From: CAYOXM01 sp964407925
Lineage (GTDB): Bacteria; Patescibacteriota; Patescibacteriia; SG8-24
Assembly: GCA_964407925.1 (NCBI GenBank)
Contig: CAYOXM010000002.1
Location: 50,266 to 114,265 of the forward strand
Direction: 5' to 3'
Length of the DNA stretch: 64,000 bases
Shown: positions 7,306-15,985 of the stretch, in pieces
Numbering within the stretch: position 1 is the first letter of the stretch
Layout of the letters: every line of letters starts with the position of its first letter
Translations under genes and position numbers: made by a program
The notes under the pieces: model-generated
What the model was told of the DNA's origin: nothing
Seen by the model: the letters and a program-made list of their open reading frames with translations, nothing else
Databases searched by the model: none

Positions 7306-8784
7306 ATGCATGACCAGCGCATCATCGACGACGTGCTGCAGGAACTGTATGCCGTCGACCCGACGCTCCGCGACCAGGAGGACCGCCTCGTCAAGGCCGT
7401 CCGCGCCCTGCTCGCCGCCAAACCCGAAGCCGCGCTCGACGAGCGATTCGTCCGCGAATTGCGGAAGGAACTCCTCGGAACGTTTTCAGCGGCGACGGCG
7501 TCCGTAAAACCGAATATTTTCGACTTCATTATGAAAAACGACTCACTCAAATATCTCGTTCCGAGCGGCATCGTCGCCGTCCTCGTGCTCTCCGTACTCG
7601 TTTCCACGAAGGCCCCCGGTTCCCCCTCGTCAGCGCCGGCCGCGTCCGTCGCGACCGAATCCGCGGCAGAGGCGGGAGGCGTGCGGGTGTCCAAAGTCGC
7701 CGACGGCGCGTTCGGCGTCCTTTCCACAGGCGTCGGTGCCGATCAGGCGCCTATGGCGGCGAATCTCGGCCGCGGCGGCGGTGGCGGGGGTAACGGGTCG
7801 GCGCCTGCCGTGCCGATGGCCGACAGCAAGATGATGCTGCCATACGTGCCGTCGTACTATGCGTATTCCTACGCCGGCGACCTCGCGCTCGACGACGAAT
7901 CCGTCCCCGTCTACCGGCGTCAGAAGGGCGGTTCCTCGGCGGTCTCCGGCGGCTTGCTCGACGCCGCCACGCTCGGTCTTGTCGATCCGTCGCGTCTCGA
8001 CGCCGTCGGCCTCCAGTCGCTCGCGCTCGTCCAAGACAAGGAATTCGGCTATTACGTCTACGTCGACATGAACGAGGGCATGATTTCGCTCAGCCAGAAC
8101 TACGCGAAATGGCCGCACCCGGAACAGGAATGCCGCGACGAGGAGTGTTTCGCGCGCTACCGGCTGCATGAGTCGGACATGTTGTCCGATGCCGAGACGT
8201 TCGCCGTCGCCGACGCGTTCCTCAAGGAACTCGGCGTGAACGTCGGATCGTACGGCAGTCCGGCCGTCGCCTACGACTGGCGCACGCAGTACGCGTCGCT
8301 GAAGGGCGAGGACCGCGCCGCGTTCTACTTCCCCGAGACCGTTTCCGTCGTCTATCCGCTCGTCATCGACGGGCAGAAGGTCTACGACGAGTCGGGGAAT
8401 CCGACGGGCCTCACCGTGAACGTCAACGTCCGGCACAAGCGTGCCGACGGCCTGTGGAACCTGACGACCCTCAAGTACGACAGCGCGCAGTACGCCGCGG
8501 TCACGGACAAGTCGAAGCTCATGGGCGTCGTCGCGCGCGGCGGCGTCTACGAGGCGACCCCGCCCGATGACGCGAAGACCGAGGAGGTCGGTTTGGGAAC
8601 GCCGGAACGCGTGCTCATGCGCGCGTGGTCGGGCGGACAGGAGGTCGTGGTACCGGCGCTGCGCTTCCCGGTCACGAAGAAGCCCGAAGGGCAGCCGTGG
8701 TTCCGCGACGCGGTGATGATTCCGCTCGTCAGGGACCTGATCGACGTCCCCGCGGCGAATCCCGTCCCCATGATGGTAAAGTGA
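7306..8784 (+). CDS. Probable membrane-bound anti-sigma factor
   Basis: A 492-aa protein with an acidic N-terminal cytosolic part (about 1-80), one membrane segment (about 86-103), a Gly-rich linker and a large external domain of about 350 aa that I do not recognise. The gene begins four bases after the ECF sigma gene. That spacing and the cytosol-membrane-exterior layout are typical of anti-sigma factors that hold the sigma until an envelope signal is sensed. No zinc HxxxCxxC anti-sigma motif is seen, so the assignment rests on context. Confidence 0.55.
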   Translation: MHDQRIIDDVLQELYAVDPTLRDQEDRLVKAVRALLAAKPEAALDERFVRELRKELLGTFSAATASVKPNIFDFIMKNDSLKYLVPSGIVAVLVLSVLVSTKAPGSPSSAPAASVATESAAEAGGVRVSKVADGAFGVLSTGVGADQAPMAANLGRGGGGGGNGSAPAVPMADSKMMLPYVPSYYAYSYAGDLALDDESVPVYRRQKGGSSAVSGGLLDAATLGLVDPSRLDAVGLQSLALVQDKEFGYYVYVDMNEGMISLSQNYAKWPHPEQECRDEECFARYRLHESDMLSDAETFAVADAFLKELGVNVGSYGSPAVAYDWRTQYASLKGEDRAAFYFPETVSVVYPLVIDGQKVYDESGNPTGLTVNVNVRHKRADGLWNLTTLKYDSAQYAAVTDKSKLMGVVARGGVYEATPPDDAKTEEVGLGTPERVLMRAWSGGQEVVVPALRFPVTKKPEGQPWFRDAVMIPLVRDLIDVPAANPVPMMVK

Positions 8785-8791
8785 GCGCGTG

Positions 8792-8817
8792 AAAGGGCCC
8801 GATGCGGGCCCTTTTTC
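8792..8817 (+). terminator. Intrinsic terminator
   Basis: AAGGGCCCG-ATG-CGGGCCCTTTTT after the anti-sigma-like gene. Confidence 0.85.
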
Positions 8818-8826
8818 GTCGCCGCG

Positions 8827-8855
8827 TTGGCGAAGAATGCCGCGTGCGGTAGGAT
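8827..8855 (+). promoter_or_regulatory. Promoter of uppP, probably leaderless
   Basis: TTGGCG (8827-8832), 17-bp spacer, TAGGAT (8850-8855). The ATG at 8863 is seven bases beyond the -10 box, at the expected transcription start. Confidence 0.6.
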
Positions 8856-8862
8856 GACGCGC

Positions 8863-9630
8863 ATGGACCCGATACACGCGCTCATCCTGGGCCTCGTCGA
8901 GGGAGTGACGGAATTCCTTCCGATCTCCTCGACCGGCCACCTCATCCTGACGTCGCGGCTTCTCGGCCTCGGCGAGAGCGACTTCCTGAAGTCGTTCGAG
9001 ATCGCGATCCAGCTCGGCGCGATTCTCGCGGTCGTCGTCATGTACCGCAAGACGATACTGCGCGACCGCGCCGCCATGGCGCGGGTGCTCGTCGCCTTCG
9101 TGCCGACCGGCGTCATCGGACTCCTGCTTCACGGCGTCGTGAAGCGCTACCTGCTGGGGGACGCGCGCGTCGTCCTCTGGGCGCTCTTTCTCGGCGGCCT
9201 CGCGCTCACGCTGTTCGAGCGGTTCCACAAGGAAAATCGCGGAACGGCCGACGTCGCCGCGATCACCTGGAAGCAGGCGCTCGTCATCGGAACGTGCCAG
9301 GCTGCGGCGATAGTGCCCGGCGTCTCCCGTTCCGCCGCAACCGTCATCGGCGGCCTCGCGCTCGGACTTCCGCGCAAGACCGTCGTCGAATTCTCTTTCC
9401 TGCTCGCCGTCCCGACGATGGCTGCGGCGACGGGCCTCGACCTCCTGAAGTCCGCCTCGGCCTTCGCGGCCGGAGACGCCCTCGCCCTCGCCATCGGCTT
9501 CGCAGCCGCCTTCGCGACCGCGATTCTGGCCGTACGCTTCCTGCTCAAGCACGTCGTCACGCGCGACTTCTCGCCGTTCGGCGTCTACCGCATGGCGCTC
9601 GCCGCCGCGTTCGCCCTGTTCGTGCGCTGA
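8863..9630 (+). CDS. uppP: Undecaprenyl-diphosphatase UppP/BacA
   Basis: A 255-aa polytopic membrane protein with both BacA signatures: EGVTEFLPISSTGHL (about residue 13) and PGVSRSAATVIGGL (about 152). It removes a phosphate from undecaprenyl diphosphate to recycle the lipid carrier for cell-wall and glycan synthesis and gives bacitracin resistance. The length is normal. An in-frame ATG at 8854 overlaps the -10 box, so I prefer 8863, which would be the 5' end of the message. Confidence 0.93.
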   Translation: MDPIHALILGLVEGVTEFLPISSTGHLILTSRLLGLGESDFLKSFEIAIQLGAILAVVVMYRKTILRDRAAMARVLVAFVPTGVIGLLLHGVVKRYLLGDARVVLWALFLGGLALTLFERFHKENRGTADVAAITWKQALVIGTCQAAAIVPGVSRSAATVIGGLALGLPRKTVVEFSFLLAVPTMAAATGLDLLKSASAFAAGDALALAIGFAAAFATAILAVRFLLKHVVTRDFSPFGVYRMALAAAFALFVR

Positions 9631-9632
9631 CG

Positions 9633-9661
9633 TTGCGGCCGACGCCCGTCGGCGGTATACT
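9633..9661 (+). promoter_or_regulatory. Promoter TTGCGG-17-TATACT, probably leaderless
   Basis: The -35 box is at 9633-9638 and the -10 box at 9656-9661. The ATG at 9668 follows after six bases, with no room for a ribosome site. Confidence 0.65.
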
Positions 9662-9667
9662 GCAGCC

Positions 9668-10069
9668 ATGAAGAAGCGACCCTCCTCGAAAACGGCCCCC
9701 AACGGGATGTTCGCGGGCATGACCGCGGAAACGGCCGCCATGGCGGCGCTCGCCGGCACGACGACCGGCATGATCGATTTCCTCAGCGTCGACGTCGTGT
9801 CAGGAGGAACGTTCATCCTGTTGTTCACGTTCCTGCTCGGACTCAAACTTCCGCGCCTCGCGTGGCTGTGGGCGATCGTGATCGGCGGCGCAGTTCCCGT
9901 CGTCTGGTACGCCGGAATCGCGTTCGGTTTCACGCCCGCAGACGCCTTCGCTCCGCCCGTCGCCGCGAGCATCGCCATCGGTCCGGCCATAGTGGGCGCG
10001 TATTTCGGCGCGCTGACGCGTCATGTCGGCGATCACGTCAGGGACTTCAGGGCGGAAAAAAAGAAGTGA
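9668..10069 (+). CDS. Membrane protein of unknown function
   Basis: A 133-aa protein with three to four hydrophobic segments (about 45-62, 67-90, 98-118) and a basic C-terminus (RDFRAEKKK). No family is recognised. The start is set by a TATACT box six bases upstream, implying a leaderless mRNA. It is a single-gene unit ending in a strong terminator. Confidence 0.6.
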   Translation: MKKRPSSKTAPNGMFAGMTAETAAMAALAGTTTGMIDFLSVDVVSGGTFILLFTFLLGLKLPRLAWLWAIVIGGAVPVVWYAGIAFGFTPADAFAPPVAASIAIGPAIVGAYFGALTRHVGDHVRDFRAEKKK

Positions 10070-10075
10070 CGGTCG

Positions 10076-10100
10076 AACCGGCGCGACCCGCCGGTTTTTT
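10076..10100 (+). terminator. Intrinsic terminator
   Basis: AACCGGCG-CGACC-CGCCGG plus six T after the 133-aa membrane protein. Confidence 0.85.
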
Positions 10101-10105
10101 CGTAT

Positions 10106-10148
10106 GAAAAAAGCCCCCGTCCCGCGCTCGCGCGCGGAAGGGGGGGGC
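10106..10148 (-). terminator. Intrinsic terminator for the lemA operon
   Basis: On the minus strand, CCCCC and GGGGG flank a CGCGC/GCGCG stem and are followed by CTTTTTT. It ends the convergent lemA transcript. Confidence 0.75.
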
Positions 10149-10161
10149 GAAAGGGGAGCGG

Positions 10162-10713
10162 CTAGCGCAGCTTGACCTCGTCGTCCTGCTTCTTCTTGAA
10201 GGCGTCGTCGGTCCGCTCGGACGTGACGATGCCGTACTTGTCGAGGTCGATGTGCGGGTAGCCGAGCCACATGTTGACGAAGAGCGCGCGGTTGCTGCCG
10301 AGCAGCGACTCGTACTCGCGCTTCTTGTCGATGAGCTGCTGCTGATCCGCCATGAACGAGTTACGGCTCGCCTCGATGGCGGCCTGCAGCTTCACGTAGA
10401 CGGCCGAATCGAGCTGCGGGTTGTGCTCCTTGATGAACTGGAACATCGCCTTGGAGCCGTCTTCCCCGTAGCGGGCCTGCATCGTGCCGTCGTACAGCTT
10501 CTTCAGGTCGCCGGAATACATGTCGGTGACCTGCGCCATCTCGCGGAACTTCTTCCACATGTTGTCGTAGTTGTTCTTGTTCTGCTCGTACTGCGCCTTG
10601 ATGCCGGCTTCTGCGCGGACGCAGTCGGTACGGAACGAGAGCAGCGAACCGACGTAGACGACGGCGATGAGCGCGAGGACGCCCAGGATGCCGAACGTGA
10701 CCATCTTCTTCAT
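10162..10713 (-). CDS. lemA: LemA family protein
   Basis: A 183-aa protein with an N-terminal membrane anchor (about residues 6-26) and a helical LemA-type domain (KKFREMAQVTDMYSGDLKKLY ... VKLQAAIEASRN). LemA proteins are membrane-anchored helical bundles of unclear role, often beside TPM/YgcG-domain proteins. AAGGAGT lies six bases before the ATG. It is the second gene of an operon with the cysteine-rich protein upstream. Confidence 0.8.
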   Translation of the reverse strand: MKKMVTFGILGVLALIAVVYVGSLLSFRTDCVRAEAGIKAQYEQNKNNYDNMWKKFREMAQVTDMYSGDLKKLYDGTMQARYGEDGSKAMFQFIKEHNPQLDSAVYVKLQAAIEASRNSFMADQQQLIDKKREYESLLGSNRALFVNMWLGYPHIDLDKYGIVTSERTDDAFKKKQDDEVKLR

Positions 10714-10755
10714 GACGTGACTCCTTTTTTGCGCGTAGCGGGGTTGCAGGGAAAC

Positions 10756-11871
10756 TCACCACGGACGGCGGAATGCCGACCGTCCGAAACCGTAGCGCGA
10801 CGGGCCGCCGCCGAAGGGATCCTCGCGCCAGAAGTAGATCGACAGGCCGAGGGAGAGCAGCGTCCCGAGGACGAAGATCAGCCAGCAGGCCCACGTCGGC
10901 GGTTCGAGCGTGGCCGAGAGGTATTCGAAGTCGGCCATCGGCCGGCGGACGAACTTCGTCCGCACTTCCTCGTCGACGACGTCGAGCACGGCGTCGCCGT
11001 CAAACGACGGCATCGTGATCAGGCGGTCGCGGATGGCGATCTTGACCTCCTCGTTTTTCGTCCACGAGACGACGCCGGCCCACGCGATGGCGCCTGACGA
11101 CGGCACGCCGACGGCGACGACGAGGTCGTTCTTCTTGCCGCCGAGCCACGATTCGCGCAGGCCTTCCACGTACGCCGGGTCGCCGACGTCGGTGACGATG
11201 ACGATCACGTTGACTTGTCGCGCGGGACCGAGGCGGCCGTTGATTTCCGACAGGCGCGCGTTGAGCCTGCCGAGATCGGCCACCGCGGCTCCCGCCGCGA
11301 TGAAGCGGTTCGCGCGATAATGATCGTACACCCTGGGATATTCAGGCACCTTGCCCTTGAACTTTTCCGCGGCACCGGTACGCCGCAGGATGGTGTCGGG
11401 ATTGCCCTTGATGTAGTTGACGTACCCGTGCTCGATGGCGGACGGTTCGCCGACCGTGATGGCGCTCCAGCGCGCGGGCGGCGACGACCCCGGACGGTTG
11501 CACGTGTCCGAGAACGCCGTTTCGCCGTTCGACGTCACCGCGTTCCACGTCACGTCCGACGAATGTTCGTAACAGGTGTCGTAACAGGTCGAGCAGTTCC
11601 GCCCGTCCTTGTCGCAGCCGCACGGATGCGGGTTGCACGGGTAGCTGTGGCAGCACGATCCCGTTCCCCGCCACTTCTTCGCGATCACGCCGTTCCAGAT
11701 TTCGGTATCCGCGGTCTGAGCGTGAAGCGCGATGAGGTAGCCGATGCCGATCAGCACCACGACGACCGCCTCTTGGACCAGAAACTCTTTTTTCGTGATG
11801 AGTCCCTTGCCGAGAACGAGGCCGCCGAGTCCGACGAGTACGGGAACGAGGAGCAGGGCGAGCAGCAGCAT
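10756..11871 (-). CDS. Cysteine-rich membrane protein with TPM-like domain
   Basis: A 371-aa protein with two N-terminal membrane segments (about 2-21 and 31-50), a Cys cluster of eight cysteines in residues 73-100 (SCCHSYPCNPHPCGC then CSTCYDTC), a domain (about 215-300; VNVIVIVTDVGDPAYVEGLR, WLGGKKNDLVVAVG) that resembles the TPM/YgcG fold, and a C-terminal membrane segment (about 333-350). AAGGAGCG precedes the ATG, and TTGACG-17-TAGGTT upstream on the minus strand is a good promoter. Pairing with lemA fits TPM neighbours. I recall similar Cys-rich membrane proteins in large phages, which is unverified. Confidence 0.6.
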   Translation of the reverse strand: MLLLALLLVPVLVGLGGLVLGKGLITKKEFLVQEAVVVVLIGIGYLIALHAQTADTEIWNGVIAKKWRGTGSCCHSYPCNPHPCGCDKDGRNCSTCYDTCYEHSSDVTWNAVTSNGETAFSDTCNRPGSSPPARWSAITVGEPSAIEHGYVNYIKGNPDTILRRTGAAEKFKGKVPEYPRVYDHYRANRFIAAGAAVADLGRLNARLSEINGRLGPARQVNVIVIVTDVGDPAYVEGLRESWLGGKKNDLVVAVGVPSSGAIAWAGVVSWTKNEEVKIAIRDRLITMPSFDGDAVLDVVDEEVRTKFVRRPMADFEYLSATLEPPTWACWLIFVLGTLLSLGLSIYFWREDPFGGGPSRYGFGRSAFRRPW

Positions 11872-12019
11872 GGTTTGACGCTCCTTGCGTTGTCAAAGGC
11901 CGAACGTGGCAACCTAGCAACGGCGACCTCCGCCGTCAAGCGGTTCTGGAAGGCAGAAAATCCGTATGCTACGATATGTAGTGCGCTTATCCACAAACTA
12001 TCATTCACGACGTACCACT

Positions 12020-12457
12020 ATGATGAAAAAGGAGCTCATCAAGCTGAATCCCGACCTCGGCCTTCTCCTTATCCGCATCGCGCTCGGCCTCGGTTTCCTC
12101 ATGCACGGCATCCAGAAGCTGCAGGGCATGCCCGGCGTCATCAAATTTTTCGGGTCGCTCGGCCTGCCGCCGTTCATGGCGTGGGTCGTCGCCATCACCG
12201 AAACGGTCGGCGGCGCGGCGATCCTGCTCGGCTGGTATACGCAGTGCGCCGGCCTCGCGCTCAGCATCGTGATGGTCGTCGCCATCGCCCTCGTGAAGCT
12301 GAAAAAGGGGTATATCGGCGGCTACGAGCTCGAACTGAACTACCTTCTTATGGCGCTCGGCCTCGCGCTGACCGGACCAGGCAAGCACTCCGGTGACGTG
12401 AAGATGCCCGGCAAGCCCGCGGCAAAGGCCCCCGAAGCCCCCAAGCAGCAGGCTTGA
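12020..12457 (+). CDS. DoxX family membrane protein
   Basis: A 145-aa protein with four membrane segments and the DoxX signature IRIALGLGFLMHGIQKLQ plus a central AITETVGGAAILLGW. DoxX proteins are small quinone-linked or redox-stress membrane proteins of varied function. The ATG at 12020 is followed by another at 12023; no clear ribosome site is seen. The tail is an Ala/Pro/Lys-rich cytosolic extension. Confidence 0.75.
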   Translation: MMKKELIKLNPDLGLLLIRIALGLGFLMHGIQKLQGMPGVIKFFGSLGLPPFMAWVVAITETVGGAAILLGWYTQCAGLALSIVMVVAIALVKLKKGYIGGYELELNYLLMALGLALTGPGKHSGDVKMPGKPAAKAPEAPKQQA

Positions 12458-12464
12458 AACGCCG

Positions 12465-12488
12465 CACGCACCGCGAGGTGCGTGTTTC
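12465..12488 (+). terminator. Weak intrinsic terminator
   Basis: CACGCACC-GCGA-GGTGCGTG followed by only three T. A second perfect 9-bp inverted repeat (12503-12511 with 12523-12531) without a T-run lies just downstream. Confidence 0.5.
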
Positions 12489-12599
12489 GTAAAACGGGAC
12501 GCGTGTCGAAAGTGCGGCGTCATTTCGACACCTACTCCTCAATTCAAAAACTCTCAACTTTTGTCCTTTAGGTGTACACTTGTTCGGTATTCTGAGCCC

Positions 12600-13355
12600 A
12601 TGCCGAAACCGTCGACTTCCTGGGGCGGCGTCGCCGATTGGTACGACCGCCTTCTCAAGGACAACAAGGACACGTACCAGCGCGAGGTCGTCCTCCCGCA
12701 TCTTTTGCGCCTCATGGAGATTGCCCACGGCGACGTGGTGCTCGACCTCGCCTGCGGGCAGGGTTTTTTCGCCGCGGCGTTCCTGCGGGAAGGGGCGAAG
12801 GTCATCGGCGCGGACATCGCGCCCGAGCTGATCGCGCTCGCCAAGAAGAGCCTCCCGAAGGAGGCGCGGCTGCACGTCGCGCCGTCGCACCGGGTGACGC
12901 AGGTAAAAGAGGGGACTGTCGACAAGGTCGCCATCGTGCTCGCGATCCAGAACATCGACGACGCGAGGGGGACGTTCCAGGAGTGCGCCCGCGTGCTGAA
13001 GCCCGGCGGCGCGCTGCACATCGTGATGAATCACCCGGCCTTCCGCGTCCCGAAACGGAGCGCCTGGGGCTGGGACAAGGACGGGACGCAGTACCGCCGC
13101 GTCGACGGCTACCTCACCGAGGCGAAAGAAAAGATCGAGATGCATCCGGGAGGCAAGCCCGAGGCGCACACGCTCTCGTTTCATCGGCCGCTCCAATTTT
13201 ACGTGAAGGCGCTCGTCCGCGCCGGTTTCGCGGTGACGGACATGGAGGAATGGATATCGCACAAGAAAAGCGACTCCGGACCGCGCGCGGCGGCGGAGAA
13301 CAAGGCGCGCAAGGAAATTCCGCTGTTCCTCTATCTTCAGGCGATAAAACGATGA
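12600..13355 (+). CDS. Class I SAM-dependent methyltransferase
   Basis: A 251-aa protein with a Rossmann methyltransferase core: motif I VVLDLACGQGFFAAAF (about residue 47), an acidic end of strand 2 (GADIAPELI), VLAIQNIDD and LKPGGALHIVMNHPAF. The substrate is not clear. It overlaps rsmE by ATGA (13352-13355), so the two are coupled; a role in rRNA or small-molecule methylation is possible. A TATTCT box six bases before the ATG suggests a leaderless start, but no good -35 box is seen. Confidence 0.8.
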   Translation: MPKPSTSWGGVADWYDRLLKDNKDTYQREVVLPHLLRLMEIAHGDVVLDLACGQGFFAAAFLREGAKVIGADIAPELIALAKKSLPKEARLHVAPSHRVTQVKEGTVDKVAIVLAIQNIDDARGTFQECARVLKPGGALHIVMNHPAFRVPKRSAWGWDKDGTQYRRVDGYLTEAKEKIEMHPGGKPEAHTLSFHRPLQFYVKALVRAGFAVTDMEEWISHKKSDSGPRAAAENKARKEIPLFLYLQAIKR

Positions 13356-14065
13356 GACTGCACCGCTTCATCGGCGATTTCGACTTTTCCTCGCAGCGGC
13401 TGTCCGTCAGGGACGCCGGCTTGCGCAACCAGCTCGAGAACGTCCTGCGCCTCGAGCCGGGCGACGCCGTCGAATTGTGCGACGGCGCGGGGAAGGACGC
13501 CCGCGCCCGCGTCGTCGCCTTCGGCAAGGCGACGGTCGATTTCGACGTCGACGAGGTCCGCGCCAACGCCGCCGAATCGCCGATAGACGTCGTCCTGTAC
13601 TGCGCCATCCTGAAACGCGAAAACTTCGAAGTCGTGGCGCAAAAAGCCACGGAAACCGGGGTCCGCGCGATCGTCCCCGTGCTGTCGAACCGTACGGTGA
13701 AGCAGCAGCTCCGCGCCGATCGGCTTGAAAAAATCATCCGCGAAGCCGCCGAGCAATCCGGACGCGGCATCGTGCCCTCGCTCCGGGAGCCGCTGCGTTT
13801 TTCCGACGCGCTCGACGACGCGGCGGACGGCAACGCTTCGAACGTGCTTTTCGAACTCGGGGCAAGGCAATATGCGCCGGCGGCGACCGCGCCAGGCGAC
13901 CGCGTCGGCGTCTTCATCGGTCCGGAAGGCGGATGGGACGACGCGGAGGTCGCGGCCGCGCGCAAACGGGGATTCCTCGTCGCGGGTCTTGGCGCGCGCA
14001 CCTTGCGCGCGGAAACCGCGGCGACGGTAGCCGTCTGGCTCGCCGTAATGGGCGGTGGCCGCTGA
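13352..14065 (+). CDS. rsmE: 16S rRNA m3U1498 methyltransferase RsmE
   Basis: A 237-aa SPOUT-class enzyme: N-terminal PUA-like segment (MRLHRFIG ... VLRLEPGDAVELCDG), then YCAILKRENFEVVAQKATETGV, VPVLSNRT and the knot motif VGVFIGPEGGWDDAEV and LGARTLRAETAA. It methylates U1498 of 16S rRNA at N3. Its ATG overlaps the previous stop, and the next gene starts one base after its own stop, so it is the middle of a three-gene operon. Confidence 0.92.
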   Translation: MRLHRFIGDFDFSSQRLSVRDAGLRNQLENVLRLEPGDAVELCDGAGKDARARVVAFGKATVDFDVDEVRANAAESPIDVVLYCAILKRENFEVVAQKATETGVRAIVPVLSNRTVKQQLRADRLEKIIREAAEQSGRGIVPSLREPLRFSDALDDAADGNASNVLFELGARQYAPAATAPGDRVGVFIGPEGGWDDAEVAAARKRGFLVAGLGARTLRAETAATVAVWLAVMGGGR

Positions 14066-14066
14066 T

Positions 14067-15941
14067 ATGGACGCCCCCGTGACGGACGGCAACCTCCCCG
14101 GCGCGCGGCTCAGGCCCGTGCTCGCCTTCGACGGCGACTGCGCCTTCTGCCGCGCGTGGATCGGGCATTGGCGGAACATGACCGGCGACGCCGTCGAGTA
14201 CGCCCCGAGCAGTGAAGTCGCGGCGCGATTCCCGCACGTGCCGCGGAAGGCGTTCGACGACGCCGTGCAGCTCGTGCTGCCGGACGGGACGGTGTCGAGC
14301 GGCGCGCACGCGGTGCTCCGGACGCTCGACATCGGCGGAAAGCCGTTCGGCCTATGGTGCTACCGTCGCGTCCCGTTTTTCGCCGCGGCGAGCGAGGCGG
14401 CGTACCGGTTCATCGCGCGCCGGCGCCCGCTCGCCTTCACGGTGACGCGCCTGCTTTGGGGCAGGGACATCGGGGGCGGCGGCGTGCGTCTGACGCGATG
14501 GCTCCTGCTGGCGCTCCTCGCCGCGACGTACGCGATCGCTTTTCTTTCGCTCTCCTCCCAAATCGTCGGACTCGTCGGCGAAAACGGCGTCCTGCCCGTC
14601 GGCAATTTTCTCGCCGCGGTCGGCGGACGCTTCGGTGCGGAAAAATACTGGTTCTTCCCGACCCTCGCCTGGCTCGTGCACGGCGACGGCGCGCTCAAGG
14701 CGATGACGCTCGCCGGTGCGGCCTCGGCCGTCCTCGCCGCGGTCGGCGTCTGGCAAGTCGGAACCTTCGCGCTCTGCTGGGCGCTCTACCTCTCGCTCTT
14801 CGTCGCCGGCCAGACGTTCCTCGGCTACCAATGGGACATCCTGCTGCTGGAGGCGGGTTTTCTCGCGATTTGGTTCGCTCCGCGTACGGCGTTCGCCGAC
14901 CCCCGTAAGACCGCCACGCCGTCGCCGACCGTTCTCTGGCTGCTGCGTTTTCTCGTGTTCCGCCTGATGTTCTCTTCCGGCCTCGCGAAACTCGCGAGCG
15001 GCGATGGTGCCTGGCGCGACCTCACCGCCCTCACGTACCACTGGTGGACGCAACCGTTGCCGACGCCGATCGCCTGGTACGCGGCGCAGCTCCCGCTTGC
15101 CGCGCAGAAGGCGATGACCGCGGCGATGTTCGCGCTCGAGCTCATGGTGCCCTTCCTCGCTTTCGCGCCGCGGCGGCTGCGGATCGCGGCGGCCTGGGCG
15201 CTCATCGCTTTTCAGGGAGTGCTGGCGCTGACCGGCAACTTCGCGTTCTTCAACCTCCTTTCCGCCATACTCTGCGTCGCGCTCCTCGACGACGCGTTCC
15301 TGTCCCGGTTTTTCCCCGAACGTTTCCGCCCGACGAAAGAGGCCGCCGTACAGGACGGTCCGCTCGGCACGGTCGTCGTTGTCGCCGTTCTCGTCCTCGG
15401 ACTCTCGCGGCTGCCTGCGTTCCCGCAGGCGAAGGCGAACGCGCTCAACCCGCTGTCGGTCGTTGCGGGACTCATCGAACCGTTCCACCTCGTGAACGGC
15501 TACGGCCTGTTCGCGGTGATGACGACGACGCGCCCGGAAATCGTCATCGAGGGCAGCGACGACGGCGAAACATGGAAAGAATATTCCTTCCGCTACAAGC
15601 CCGGCGACGTGACGCGGCGGCCGCCCTTCGTCGCGCCGCGCCAGCCGCGTCTCGACTGGCAGATGTGGTTCGCCGCGCTCGGCGCCTGGCAGCGGAATCC
15701 CTGGCTCGTGAATCTCGAAATCCGGCTGCTTCAGGGCTCGCCGCAAACGCTCGCGCTGCTCGACGGCAACCCGTTCCCGTCGCGTCCGCCGAAATACGTC
15801 CGCGCGTCGCTCTACGACTACCGTTTCGCCACGGCCGAAGAACGCCGTGACGGGAAGTGGTGGTCCCGCGAGCGGAAAGGCGAGTACTTCCCGAAGGTCT
15901 CCCTCGACGACTTCAAGCCTCGGGAAGGGCAGGCGAGATGA
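14067..15941 (+). CDS. DCC thiol-disulfide domain fused to lipase maturation factor-like membrane protein
   Basis: A 624-aa protein. Residues about 10-130 are a DCC/DUF393 domain with the thioredoxin-like motif AFDGDCAFCRAWI. Residues about 145-620 match lipase maturation factor proteins: many membrane segments, GENGVLPVGNFLAAVGGR, WFFPTLAWL, FLGYQWDILLLEAGFLAIW and a soluble C-terminal lobe (RLDWQMWFAALGAWQRNPW). LMF proteins help fold secreted lipases in animals; the bacterial role is unknown. Joining a disulfide-type domain to LMF fits a redox or folding role at the membrane. The start follows rsmE by one base. Confidence 0.8.
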   Translation: MDAPVTDGNLPGARLRPVLAFDGDCAFCRAWIGHWRNMTGDAVEYAPSSEVAARFPHVPRKAFDDAVQLVLPDGTVSSGAHAVLRTLDIGGKPFGLWCYRRVPFFAAASEAAYRFIARRRPLAFTVTRLLWGRDIGGGGVRLTRWLLLALLAATYAIAFLSLSSQIVGLVGENGVLPVGNFLAAVGGRFGAEKYWFFPTLAWLVHGDGALKAMTLAGAASAVLAAVGVWQVGTFALCWALYLSLFVAGQTFLGYQWDILLLEAGFLAIWFAPRTAFADPRKTATPSPTVLWLLRFLVFRLMFSSGLAKLASGDGAWRDLTALTYHWWTQPLPTPIAWYAAQLPLAAQKAMTAAMFALELMVPFLAFAPRRLRIAAAWALIAFQGVLALTGNFAFFNLLSAILCVALLDDAFLSRFFPERFRPTKEAAVQDGPLGTVVVVAVLVLGLSRLPAFPQAKANALNPLSVVAGLIEPFHLVNGYGLFAVMTTTRPEIVIEGSDDGETWKEYSFRYKPGDVTRRPPFVAPRQPRLDWQMWFAALGAWQRNPWLVNLEIRLLQGSPQTLALLDGNPFPSRPPKYVRASLYDYRFATAEERRDGKWWSRERKGEYFPKVSLDDFKPREGQAR

Positions 15942-15947
15942 ACGCCG

Positions 15948-15976
15948 TTGACAGCTTCGCGGCAATTTCCTATCCT
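15948..15976 (+). promoter_or_regulatory. Promoter TTGACA-17-TATCCT of the methionine-rich leader ORF
   Basis: A consensus -35 box (15948-15953), 17-bp spacer and TATCCT (15971-15976), lying just after the LMF stop codon. The ATG of the leader ORF follows after nine bases. Confidence 0.75.
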
Positions 15977-15985
15977 ACCAGCGTT

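Noticed and set aside
7630..9990. A 786-codon open frame on the minus strand
   Set aside because: It is antisense to the anti-sigma-like gene, uppP and the 133-aa gene, is made of Arg/Asp/His-rich low-complexity sequence typical of GC-rich shadow frames, and has no domain.
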